Part shown: one piece after another, positions 1 through 10,800 of the stretch
Numbering within the stretch: position 1 is the first letter of the stretch
Layout: every line of letters begins with the position of its first letter
Origin: Lumnitzera littorea
Taxonomy: Eukaryota; Streptophyta; Magnoliopsida; Myrtales; Combretaceae
Direction of reading: 5' to 3'
Assembly (NCBI GenBank): GCA_024138015.1
Contig: JAMXBB010000001.1
Span: 90,972,463-91,036,462, forward strand
DNA length: 64,000 nt
Program-made: the position numbers and the translations under genes
The notes under the pieces: generated by a model
What the model was told of the DNA's origin: nothing
What the model saw: the letters and a program-made list of their open reading frames with translations, nothing else
Databases searched by the model: none

Positions 1-360
1 GCCAAATGCAGAGGATAATTAATCTATATGTGAATATGAATCGTCCAGGTTGAATACTAACTTCAGGTACACATATTGTAAGTGTAAGGTTGATAATTAG
101 GGAATTGTGAATCTAAATATGGCAAAAGAAGCAAATAGAAACAAAAATGGAAATAACCGACCTAAAGGAGAAGTATAAGTATCACCTCCTAATCTTCCTA
201 ATCTACCAGAACCACCTAGAAATGATATACCACCACTTGCTCTAAACACGATGGACCTAACTTAGTTTGGACAAATGTTAGCTAATATGAATACCATGAT
301 CCAACAATAAGGAGCTTTAATCCAACATTTGATCACAGGTGGAAATGTGATGAACCAAAG

Positions 361-1420
361 GCTAGTAGAGGTTGAACCCAGAGCAATTTGGCCCTAAGAT
401 GTAAGTCGACTTCCCGAGTTTATGCAATCAATTGGTATTTCGAAGGTGAAATGAGTAAGCCTGCCTTAACTGATGATTGGTTAGCTCAAATTGGACGCAA
501 TTTTGAGGCATTTAAGATTCCTGAAAATCAAAAAGTCTCTTATGGTACTTTCTTGCTAGAGATGGTAGTGTGAGTTTAGTAGGACTCAACAACACGAACC
601 ATGCCTAACCCTATTACATGGCAAGCATTTTAAGAGGCTTTTAAGAGAGAATATTTCCTTGTTAATGTGCAAAATTAGACGACTTGAAAAGCACTATGAG
701 TGTGGCACAATACGAGAATGAATTTAACAAATTGTTACAATATGTGCTTGAGTCATATAGGGATAATTAGGAGTCGAAGAAGGATTTTTTTTCTTAATGG
801 ATTTGATACAACAATGTGATGCAAGTTAATGGATTATAGATTTACCACTTATCATCAAATTGTAAATAAGGAGCATCAACTGGAGAATAATTTACTGGCC
901 ATACAAAATGAGTAGAGTAAGAAACTGAGAAGAGTTAATCGATACAGGCCTATTTTTAAGAGAACATTTTTAGATGTAAATAATAATTCAGGTTAGAAAG
1001 GAAAGAAACTAGCTACTATAACTAATGACCTTACTTCTAATAAGACTGAATTTAGTTTCTATGATGAGGTGAAAAATATAAGATACTGGAAGTGTGGAGC
1101 GTAACCTTTCCCTAGGCAATACCCTCAGTTAAGGGGCAAGTGCTTTCTGTGTGGTGATCCAAATCATATGTTGAAAGAGTATTCAAAGATGAAAACAATG
1201 AAGTGCTATAGGTATAGAATAACAGGATACTTCTCAAGATATTGTGGTCAAGCTGGACAAAGGAGTAAGAAATCCAGAAGAGTAGAGACAATGGCTATAC
1301 TAACTCAGGTGTTTGCAATTGAAGGTACAGAAGAGGATACTATGGATTTTGATGAATGGATGGAAGAATACTTTTACAACGGCTCGGATGACAAAATGGA
1401 TATTAATGGAACTAAGGTTT
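361..1420 (+). pseudogene. gag pseudogene with degenerate zinc knuckles
   Basis: Gag would form the particle that packages retrotransposon RNA in the cytoplasm. The stretch WLAQIGRNFEAFKIPENQKV followed by SYGTFLLE (about 475-560) matches the conserved core of plant gag, and 'NPITWQAF' follows near 609. Around 1085-1245 there are three cysteine knuckles. The first has lost its leading Cys (YWKCG), the second its last Cys (CFLCGDPNHMLKEY), and the third has Tyr in place of Cys and His. Each loss fits a single transition. A short open stretch, 1168-1422, covers the last two knuckles and an acidic spacer. The gene is broken by stops and frameshifts. Confidence 0.8.
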
Positions 1421-1569
1421 AATAATAGGCATGTAAACTAACTTGTAACTTTTATTTACCTATGAGTTGATTGTAAACTTGTATACATAGTGTTAAGAAC
1501 TGTGAAGATATGCAACTTAAGTATAGTATTAAAGAGATAGATAACTACAGTAATAGTAATTGTTTCAAG

Positions 1570-2425
1570 AAATAAACTACTTATGCATTATTTGACACTA
1601 GAGCATTACATTCATTTAGTAGTTGGGAGTTTATTTCGAGAAATGGAATTAAGACAAGTGAAGTTAAATCCATTTATAGAATAAGAACACCTATAGGAGA
1701 ACTAGTGTTAATATAGGAAATAGTAGATAATGGACAATTACAAATCTAAGGACAAGAATTTTTGATAAAACTCATAGTACTACCAATTAAGGGTTATGAT
1801 GTTATTTTAGGAATAGACTGGTTGTCCAAACAAAGAGCTAAAGTGGATTGTCAAAAGAAGAACATAATCTTAGATTAAGGTAAGGTTATATTTCGGGGAA
1901 AAATAGGTGAGCAAAGTCTGAGATTATCCATTATTGAAGTAAGCAAAGAAGTGAATGAAATTACTAAAGAATGTCAATTCTATTGAATATTTGCTATAGA
2001 AGGAAAGAAGGAAAACTTGAGAGTATTAGAAATACTGGTAGTAAGTGAATTTCCTAATATTTTTCCAGAAGAATTACTTGGTTTAGCACCATAATGAGAG
2101 TTAGATTTTTCTATAGAGTTAGTGCCGAGAACCGAACCAATATCAAAAGCTCCATACTGAATGTCATTGATAGAATTTCAGGAGTTAAAGAAGCAACTTT
2201 AGGAGCTATTGTACAAAGGATTTGTACGACCTAGTGTATCTCCTTAGGGAGCACTAGTGTTATTCATAAAAGAGAAAGATGGAATCATGAGATTATGTAT
2301 TGATTATCTAGAGATAAATAAAGTGACTATTAAGAATAAATATCCATTACCTAAGATTGATAATTTGTTTGATCAACTGCGTGGTGCTACTGTATTTTCA
2401 AGGATTGATTTAAGATTTGGATACC
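1570..2425 (+). pseudogene. protease and N-terminal RT pseudogene
   Basis: The protease begins near 1585. Its catalytic Asp-Ser/Thr-Gly is read as Asp-Thr-Arg (codons at 1594-1602), a Gly-to-Arg loss that a single G-to-A change explains. It continues to 'GYDVILGIDWLSKQRAKVDC' near 1795. The RT linker and fingers follow, with 'FIKEKDGIMRLCIDY' near 2260 and 'KYPLPKIDNLFDQL' near 2338. Stops replace Gln and Trp codons, for example TAG within the ELKKQL*ELL motif near 2200. The frame ends at the truncation near 2425, before the active site, so no functional enzyme can be made. Confidence 0.8.
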
Positions 2426-2899
2426 TATACCCGTGAACGCTCAAGCCTTAGGCCCTACCTCAAGCACCTAATAGGTATCTACACTTGAAGGTCCCATAGG
2501 ATGAGAACATAGACTAAGTCTATAACACTCGATGTCCTAACCTTAAGCCCCATGTGCTTAATGCTCCTAACTAATTATTACCTAAACCAAGGTTCCCAAA
2601 CCCATGCCTAGCATCATATGGCCTAACACTAGGCTGAAAACTCGTTAATGTAGTGGAACAATCAACACGCAAACTTGAAACATAAAAGGAAAGGGAGGCA
2701 TAGATACAATATGTAAATGGAAATCGAACGACAAAGAGTAAACAACACTTAAGAAACATTTCATTTGCACCATGTCAAGAGCACAAAGATTAAAGGGGTG
2801 GAATCTTGACCAACGTACATTAGTAACAAAAAAAAAAAAACAGCATAGAATAGGACCACCCCTACAAGCCCATGACAAAATTTGAATAGAAAAGAAAAA
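2426..2899. other. Non-coding stretch, no recognised feature
   Basis: Sequence changes character after the RT truncation. There is no long frame and no recognised repeat. Short open frames on the minus strand have no family resemblance. It may be the edge of the element that cut the first retrotransposon, but no terminal repeat was found. Confidence 0.5.
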
Positions 2900-3490
2900 A
2901 GAGGGATCCTGAACATCCTCATCCTCTCCCTCTTCACTACCTTCATCTCCACCTGCATTTTCCTCTTTTAACCAATCTAAGCAACTAGTCTAGTTTGGGA
3001 TATGCCCTATTGGCCTCCATCTTTGCTAACCTCACCCCATCTAAACCAGCACCCACAAGTGCAGCCTTAAAATTGTCACCTGACAAGAACTCTTCATACA
3101 ACTCATCTATTACTATCGGAGTCAAATGATGCCCTTTCCTTAGATCCTCTTCCTTCCTTTAAAAACTAGCTTAGGCTTCCTTGAGCTCCTTCCTTAAACA
3201 ACCGACCTACCCCTTGGCCACCTCTTTCCCTTTCCTTATAGCATCAACCTCCTATTTAGTAGACTTAGCTACTCCTTAGCCCAATGTGCCTTCTTTAGCT
3301 TGTTTCTTAGTAGCATTTAGCTCAAACCTAACATTAGCAACTTCTTGCTCTAGTCGCATCTTCTCTACTCCGTGCTCATTGCACTCCCCCTACAATGCTA
3401 GATTCCGTACTCTCAGCTTAACTAACTCTTGCCTCAATCTTTCACCATCCTCCTTCCTTCTTACTCATGCTATCATGAAGCCTAAGACAA
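2900..3490 (-). pseudogene. Degenerate coiled-coil reading frame
   Basis: Read on the minus strand, this stretch gives a charged, heptad-like sequence (for example RLRQELVKLRVRNLALQGE) followed by DELYEEFLSGDNFKAALVGA and a further acidic part. This layout, a long coiled coil followed by a short 'F..GDxF' block, is familiar from the C-terminal part of plant transposon-associated proteins often annotated as 'putative plant transposon protein' or gypsy-type transposase. That assignment is from memory and unproven. Several TAG/TGA stops interrupt it. It lies between two plus-strand retroelement pieces and is probably part of another transposon. Confidence 0.4.
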
Positions 3491-5400
3491 GAAACAAGCA
3501 CAAGTAAGCACTCATGAGGACATGAACAAAACATGGAGGGAGATAAAGGACGATTAGAAATAAACCCTATCAAGAAGGATACTCCATCCCCATCACTCCC
3601 TACCCCCCACCCCCAGCGAAGGTAAACACATGTTTGCACAAGCTAATAACATCGCCCAGTCCTCTTAAGGAGGCTAGAGATCATTGATTGAAAGGCTTAT
3701 CTTACAACTACACACCATACGTCCTATTCAAAGGCCATTTCCTAATGATGTGAACGTTATTATATATTTGCATCAACCTGCTTGTCTCAACCTCTAAATG
3801 GATAAAAGGATAAGACTACCCTTGTGAATCACCATCAACTTCACCAACACTTGACCCTCCTTGCTCCTCAGGCAACCTTCCTACCATTATGGTTGGCTCC
3901 CACTTAGTAGACCTCCTTCCCATACACTCCTCTTACACCACTTGGTTAGAGACAAGTCTCTTCGATCCCCTATTAGTAGACATAATTTTCCCACATGACC
4001 CTTAATCACATTACCCCCTCCTCAATTACTGCTTATTAGCATACATCCCACGCATGCACCTCTTGCTCGAGTGACTCTCGAGCACTACTGCACTTGTGAT
4101 GTAAACCTTACGAGATTTCAATAACCCAAAAGCGGAGTCGAACAGAAAATTCTTCAAATAGTCTCTAGAACCACCTAAACTTAAAAATAAAACCTAAGTG
4201 AAATAACCAAACCCTAAATGTTAGAACAAAACCTTAAAAGGCGTAAAGCCCTAAAAGCTTAACTAAACGAGCAAGAACCCTATGAGCCCTATTACAAAAA
4301 AAGACCCTCAAATGATAATAAAATCTAAAAAGATCATTAAGCCCTAATTAAATGATCAAATATCTTAACATGACAAATAAACACTAATAGTAAGTTTAAA
4401 TCCAATAATAAAAGTGATCAATATCACTAAACAACTAAAACCTTAACTTTCGAGCATACATGTGAACCAAATTACTATAAACGGATATCAAACCTAAAAT
4501 AAACCCTAGGCAAACATGTAAGTACTTAGATTAACTAAGATGTAATATCAAAATTCAACAAAACCCTAAATGTATCCTAATTACCCTTAACTAACCTAAT
4601 TATGCTTAACTACTATCAATTACCCTAATAAAACCCTAATCCATAACCATCATTACATCTTAATTAACTATAAGTTAAGCAAAATTAAGGACCAAGAGAC
4701 AAAACATTAATGGCCTAAAAATATCTTGTACCTTAAGAGGATAAGATCTTCCCTAAAATGGCAATAATGTAAGAGGGTACACGATCCTTACATGTGCTAA
4801 GTCCTTCTTTTCCTAAAATACATACACTTGGTCCCTTCTCTCTCTCTCTACCAAACTACTGGACACCTACTCCCTCATTCTTCTTCATTTTCTAAACCTT
4901 AAAACACTCTCTAAAATAACATAACCCCAAAACATTCTTAACTTATCTCAACCAACTACTTGTGCACACCCCACCGCCAACCACTCCACCACTGCCATCA
5001 CCGAACCAAACCACCTACTACCAAGCCTTACACCATATACACACATCCTTATTGATGTTCAACAAACCCCACCCCCACCCACCCCGACACACCCCTCCAC
5101 CCCCCAGCTTCCTACATACACACACACACAAAAGTTTATGACACAACACCTACAAGGAGGACATCCATACCTTTGCTTCAATAAGTGACTAAGTTAGTTT
5201 TTCTTCTAGGATAATGCTAGGAAGTTACATTTTGATTTTAATATTCACCTTACAGCCATGTCTTAGATGTTTTAGGGTGTTTCATTAAGAATAAACTTAG
5301 TTAGTGGAAGAAAAACACACTTTAGTTAGAGTTACAACACTAGTAAGTAAGAAAGTGTAGTATAATGTTGGTTTTAGGACTAAATCATGAGGTAATGTGA
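3491..5400. other. Non-coding repeat-derived DNA with telomere-like motifs
   Basis: No credible coding frame. From about 4190 to 4640 there are many AACCCTAA / CCCTAAA words, scattered rather than in tandem. 4838-4852 is a short CT run, and 4960-5140 is C/A-rich with a CA run at about 5121-5133. The stretch resembles LTR or untranslated retroelement sequence but has no defined ends. Confidence 0.4.
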
Positions 5401-7370
5401 TAAACATCCCATTTCTTTTGTATGTCGCCACTTCCTTAGCCCCACACCACTTGAGCCTATATTGATAAGTGACCAAATCTAAACCTTAAGTTGAAAGGCT
5501 TAAAATAAGTTAACTAAGAGGCCCACTAAAAGCTAAGCCCCATCTAAGACACCTACCATAGGCTCCTTTGTGATTTAGAACTTTAAACTTAGGGAAAAGG
5601 CCCATTTAGGCCCATAAGAGTATCACCAAGGCCCACATTAAAAATTTAAACTGTTGGGCAAAAAAAGCCCGATTAAAATAATTGAAAGGAAGCCTAAATT
5701 ATTAAGCATAAGACCTAAGATAAAAAACTAAGCCCAAGGCCTAAAACTAAGCCCAAACCCTAAAGTGACTTAACTTACTATTTAGGCCTACAACCTTGTA
5801 ATGCCTAAACCAAGAATATGCTGACCTAAGTACCCAAAAATAACCTCACCAAATGAAAGAATATTCAAAGATGATTAAAACAACTATAAGATAACTATAA
5901 AATAAGGTTAGTGAGTAATAAGCCTAGCTAGCTAATGCAAATAGAATGCTCATAAACTTTAAATGTATTCTTCAAGTGACAAGGATACTGAGTTAGATGC
6001 AGTCAAGGATTATTGGGATTGCTAGGTGTCTTGGTTGAGTGAGTATACTACATCTCATTTTACTTGTTGCGTGCTTGTAGCTAGTGTACTATTTAAGTAC
6101 ATTTGATATTGAATCTATTTCATGTTGGGGTATATAGGATACCATATGTGTTTGCTATGATTGATATTGATTACAAAATATCCTAAGATAATTCAAATAT
6201 TTATGCTTGCTACATTAGAAATTCAAGATATTGGAGTTTCTGAATATAATTTTTTAACCACCCATGAATCGAAGATAATAATTATTCGACCTCTAATTAA
6301 ACTGGACTTACTTTGCATCTTTTAGCATAAATCTAAGTGTGTCAGCACCATATAGTAGAAGGGGAGATTATGCTTAGTTGGATCCGTATTTAATATTGTA
6401 TATTAAGATTGTTACCGTACAACATGTTATTGCCCAACCTTTGGGAACTACTCAACTCTAAGGAGTACCACCTTCTGCTTAAGGCCATGCTATGTCTACT
6501 ATTAAGGGTGATGATATTGTTAAAGAGACTTTGTATTAGATATGGATACTTGGGTCTTGATATGCCAAAATACTTCCTAATATGGGCAATGATGGGCATG
6601 AAAACCATGCTATATATAATCACCAGCCAACTAAATATACCATTGCATTATATATGCTTATTCATGCATTCATACGCTTGATTAATAACTTGTTTGATAT
6701 TGTTTGTTAGTAAGGTAGGAAGGTTACTTACTAAGTTGTTGAGCTTACCCCCCCCCTCCCCCTCAATAGTTTGTTGTTGCAGTAGGATCTTTAGCTAGAG
6801 CTGGGCCGCATGATACCCAAGGTTAGTTGCACCAACATAGGGTTGATTAGTGTAAAGAAGATGAGAGCTCAAGTGAACATTTTACTTATATTTGAACTCT
6901 TTATTTTTATTCATTAAGTATCCTTAGTTTATTAAGTAGTTTGGACTACTAGTGATGACTTATCTCGGTACTATATAAATTTTATTAAGGAAAAACCTTA
7001 TATCCCCTCTTATTTATGTTTGTGTTAGTTTTAATTGGATAATATGTTTTTATATGATGTGCTCGAGTATTACTTAATGCTAGTTACTAAAAGGAAGTTA
7101 TAGTTGTAAAACATCTCGTATAGTACACCAATGGCCCTTAATCAAGGATAGTGCTTGGTTTCGGATCTTCCCATATTACATGGTGGTACTGGCACAACTT
7201 GACCCTCTTTAGGGTTGTGATACATGACCTTATATGCCCTCTTATTAAGATGAAATGGAATGTTTGTTCTGTTCAAGTTGTGATGTATTTTTCTTGTGTT
7301 ATAAATGCGAATTTGAGATTTGAAAAATTCCTCATACTTAAAAAACTTGCTAAATTGTGTTGACCGTAGG
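5401..7370 (+). repeat. LTR- or leader-like sequence upstream of second gag
   Basis: Non-coding. 5510-5780 is rich in GGCCCA and AAGCCCA words. Near 6716-6755 the order 'TTACTTACTAAGTTGTTGAGC' then a pyrimidine run resembles a sequence I associate with the long LTRs of Tekay/Del elements. It leads directly into the gag at 7371. No terminal TG, no primer site and no partner LTR were found, so the ends are only approximate. Confidence 0.35.
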
Positions 7371-8673
7371 AACAAGCGAGGACAAGGTAAGCCTCTAGTG
7401 AGGCAAGATTATCTAGTGGATCCGCCAAAGTAGAATCCCTTAAGAGATCGTATGGAGGAGGTGCTGGTTGTAGTATAGGAGATGCTGAGAGCATTTCATG
7501 AGGAGGGTAGGATCCCATTAGCTCCCATTCTACCCCTTGTACCGGTGGAGGAGGTACCCCTACCATTACCACCTCCAGTTAAGCGGGTGCACTTAGCCCT
7601 AGTAGTAACCTCAGATCCCCGACCTCAAAGGACCTTGATGCTAGAGTTTATTAAGTATACCAAGTACTTTAATGGGGTAACCAGCCACCCAAATGAGGTA
7701 TTGGATTGGTTCATACAAATTGAGCGGACTTTTGAAGCATTTGAGATTCCTCATCACCTAAGAGTCCCTTACAGTACTTATATGCTAAGACTCTATGCTA
7801 AAATTTGGTGGGAATCAAAGAGAATGACAGTAAGAGAACCAATCACTTGGGAGGTGTTCAGGAGAGAGTTCATTTCCAATTATTTTCTTAAGTCTTTGAA
7901 GCCTTAGTACATAGATGCTTTTCTCTTTATTTAGAAAGGGAACCGTACCATAAATTAGCATGAGGTAGAGTTTAATAGGGTTGTTGTAGTTTACTTATGA
8001 GGATTTCTAGGTCAGTGATAGGTTGAGAATGTAGGGTTTTGTCAAAGGATTGGATTCTGACACCAGGAGCTATGTGTGCAAGTTCCAACCTTGAGATTTT
8101 TGAGTGGCTATTGAGACGACTGAAATTGTTAAGAGTACTAGGAGTTATGAAGATAGGATGGAGAGGCCTAAGGTAAACATTTTTGGGAAGAAACCGTTTA
8201 AACGACCCAATTTTGCTAAGAAAGGAAAGAGGATTATGATGAGTCATAGCCATTAGCTAAGGCCAAGTATGATAGGTTTTAGATCGAGGATTGGTACTAT
8301 TAAATGTTGGAAGTGTAAAAGAGAACATTACCCTAGAGAGTGCCCCCAATTGCAGCATAAGTGTTTCTTATGTGGGGATGGTAGTTACCGCATCGCTAAG
8401 TGTCCGAAGAAAGTCACCATGACTTGCTTCATATGTAAGCAAACAGGGCATATTGCTCCAAACTACTTATAAAGGAAAGTCGTACTAGCTACACAACTAA
8501 CTCACCCTATGGCCTTTCTTAGTTGCCTAGTAGCTCACAGGTAGACTAGAGGCCTAAAACCCATGCAAGCTAAACCAGGAGCACCTGCACATGCTAGAGT
8601 TTATAACTTGGAGGGCGAGTAGGACTATGTAGATGATGGACTTAAAGAGGATGCTATTGCCTTCAAGAAAGGA
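7371..8673 (+). pseudogene. Second Tekay-like gag pseudogene, interrupted at 8674
   Basis: A 141-residue open stretch (7482-7907) has a Pro-rich N-terminal part followed by the gag core WFIQIERTFEAFEIP, AKIWWESKRMTVREPITWEV and FRREFISNYF. A later open stretch (8269-8472) holds three zinc knuckles. The first (CWKCKREHYPREC) is one residue short between Cys and His, the second has Tyr for His, and the third has Tyr for the final Cys. The knuckle set resembles that of the gag at 361-1420, so both are probably the same family. The spacer before protease (ARVYNLEGE) is reached, and the copy is then cut at 8674 by the LTR of another element. Confidence 0.8.
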
Positions 8674-9547
8674 TGATGGGAATCAGGCTTCTGAACCATT
8701 GACCTACAACTAAGCCTGAGGACTAAAAGGATTAGCAAGACGAATCCTCCTACTCCAGCTGACTCCTATTGAGGCCGAGTATCTCCTTACCCACCCATTC
8801 TACATGTGAAGCCAAATGACTGCTTATTTCTCATAAATAGTGCATCTAGAAGTAGAATGTTGAGACAGCAGCCAATCCTCATTCTCGCTCATGCTTGACC
8901 AATCATATACTTGGCATAACCTTTGCTAAGATGCCGAGAGAGAGACTTCGGACTAACTAAGCTACCTTTACTTAGATAGGTAAGCTAACCGTACATTTTG
9001 TCTGCATCTTCCAATGGCATCACCAATACAGCATCACCATGTGTATAGAATCACGTGTAAAATCTATTACACCAATGATTGTTTTCCTTGAATATTCATT
9101 TTTACCCTTTTGTATTTTGTACATTACTTCTTTAGGAAATGCCCTTTTTGTCTTTTCCCTTTTAAGCAAGTTTCCTTAACTTATGGGTATAAATAGCCTT
9201 GTATTTGTAGCCGCAGACAAATTTTATTATCATTAATGCACTTGAGTATTTCCTTCCCTATGTAAACACTGTTTGTTTACTCGCAGCATCACTCTTATCT
9301 TAACCCTTAAGCAAGGTTAGGTGACAAGTAACCTCATCGAACTGATTCGCGCGTCATATTGAATTATGTCATAAGTCTTTGGAAGTTTCATTGGTGTATT
9401 ATATCCATTAAGACTGTTCATGGGTTTTTGCTTACTTATCATTTGCATTTATCCTTTCGCATATTCCCCATCATGTCATTTTCAAGCTTTTGGCAAGCTT
9501 GGACCTATTCAATGACCAGCCTTGTCTATTCTTGGTCATGGTTCACA
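8674..9547 (+). repeat. 5' LTR of the 8674-15054 element
   Basis: It starts TGATGGGAATCAGG and ends TTCACA, about 874 bp. The partner at 14183 keeps the same order throughout. A TATA-like GGGTATAAATAGCC lies at about 9185-9198, in the right place for the U3/R promoter. It is followed 6 bases later by the primer site. Confidence 0.88.
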
Positions 9548-9553
9548 TTATCT

Positions 9554-9565
9554 TGGTATCAAAGC
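9554..9565 (+). promoter_or_regulatory. Primer binding site, initiator-Met tRNA type
   Basis: TGGTATCAAAGC differs at one base from TGGTATCAGAGC, the complement of the plant tRNA-iMet 3' end, and sits just after the 5' LTR. It is where minus-strand DNA synthesis would have been primed. Confidence 0.8.
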
Positions 9566-9751
9566 GGAGGTTTTGTTTGAGTTATGGTTTATGTTTAAAG
9601 TTTTGTTTATACCCTATTTTGTGTGTGTAAAACAAAGCAAGTTACTGTATTCGTTTGATTGCTATGCTTGTTAGCTGTTAATTTTCTAGTTTGTGGAAGT
9701 TTTTACTATATCACCTACTTGAAGAGTTTAAGCTTTAAATCTGTAGAGAAA

Positions 9752-10800
9752 ATGACTGACCCAAGTGTAAGCATTGGTGCTAGAGATGACAATAGTAGAG
9801 ATGTCCACTGTGAACGACAATCTCAGGGAACCCCTAGGAGCACTAATAAGAGACTAGATGAGATGGCTAACTTCTTGGTAGATCTAACTTAAGCTATTCA
9901 TACATTTGCTTGTCGATCGACTAAGGCCGTATAAGACACCCTATAAATTATACAACCTATTAAAGGTCAAAACCCAACTCGACAAGTTCAAGGTGGAGGA
10001 GCAGGTGGATGAAAAAGACGAAGGATAGACTTAAGGGAACTAAACGAAGAGGATGAGGAAGAGTATTTTAAAGAAGAGCGAGCTTGAGTTCCCAGAGCAT
10101 CTAACCATGTGAAGCTTCGAATTTCAAGCTTCAATAAATCTAGGAATGTTGATAAATATCTGGAGTGGGAAGAGAAAGTGGAGTATGAAGAGAAAGTGGA
10201 TCATGTTTTTTACTATTATAAGTTTGAGGATTATGAGAAAGAGAAAACCGCTGCTGTTAAGTTCTCCGAATATGTAACTATGTGGACGAAGAATTTTTAA
10301 ACTATGAGGAGGCGAGAAGGCTACCAAGAGATTAATACTTAACCTAAAATGAAAAGAATGCCGAGAAATAGATTTGTGCCAATAACTTACTTGCAAGATA
10401 TTTTCACTCAGCTTTAAGAGCTAAGGTAAGGAGGCTGAACAATTGACGAGTATGTTCAGGAATTCCAAATGGGATTGAGAGGTGACATTTAGGACATTAT
10501 AGAGCTCCAACGGTTCACCACAATAGATGAAGCCATTATAATAGCCCAACGAGTAAAGAAGTAGAAAAGAAGCCGAGTATCAACTAGAATGCCGACTAAC
10601 CGACCCGAACAGGGAAGTCACTGAGCTCAATCAAATACCGAACCAAGCCAAAAGGTGGAAGTCCGAACCGAGTAGAAAGGCTAACCTAACGGTGAGTGCC
10701 GACCAGAACTTATGAGAAGAGATAAGGATCAAGTAAAAAGATGAGTCAAATCAAGTGCTTTATGTGCCAAGAGTTCGGACATATGGCTGCTTAATGCCCA
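9752..10800 (+). pseudogene. gag pseudogene with one CCHC zinc knuckle
   Basis: The ATG at 9752 opens MTDPSVSIGARDDNS. An acidic stretch (LRELNEEDEEEY) follows, then the gag core VKLRISSFNKSRNVDKYLEW with 'EEKVDHVFYYYKFEDYEKEK'. A zinc knuckle lies at 10756-10797 (CFMCQEFGHMAA, stop, C): all four metal ligands remain but a stop replaces the residue before the last Cys. Compared with the second copy at 15250-16088, this copy carries an 18-bp tandem duplication near 10170-10200 and lacks about 65 bp near 10470. It is not translatable as a whole. Confidence 0.85.

Larger units (their letters stand above)
1..2425 (+). mobile_element. Decayed Ty3/gypsy fragment, gag through partial RT
   Basis: The plus strand shows, in order, a retroviral-type gag, cysteine-rich zinc knuckles, an aspartic protease and the first part of a reverse transcriptase. 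That order is typical of plant Ty3/gypsy elements; wording such as YPLPKIDNLFDQLRGATVFS resembles the Tekay/Del group. All frames carry stop codons. No LTR is seen at the left, where the window cuts the element. Similarity ends abruptly near 2425, just after the 'IDLRFGY' RT motif, so the catalytic YxDD box, RNase H and integrase are missing. The lineage is inferred; the superfamily is secure. Confidence 0.85.
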
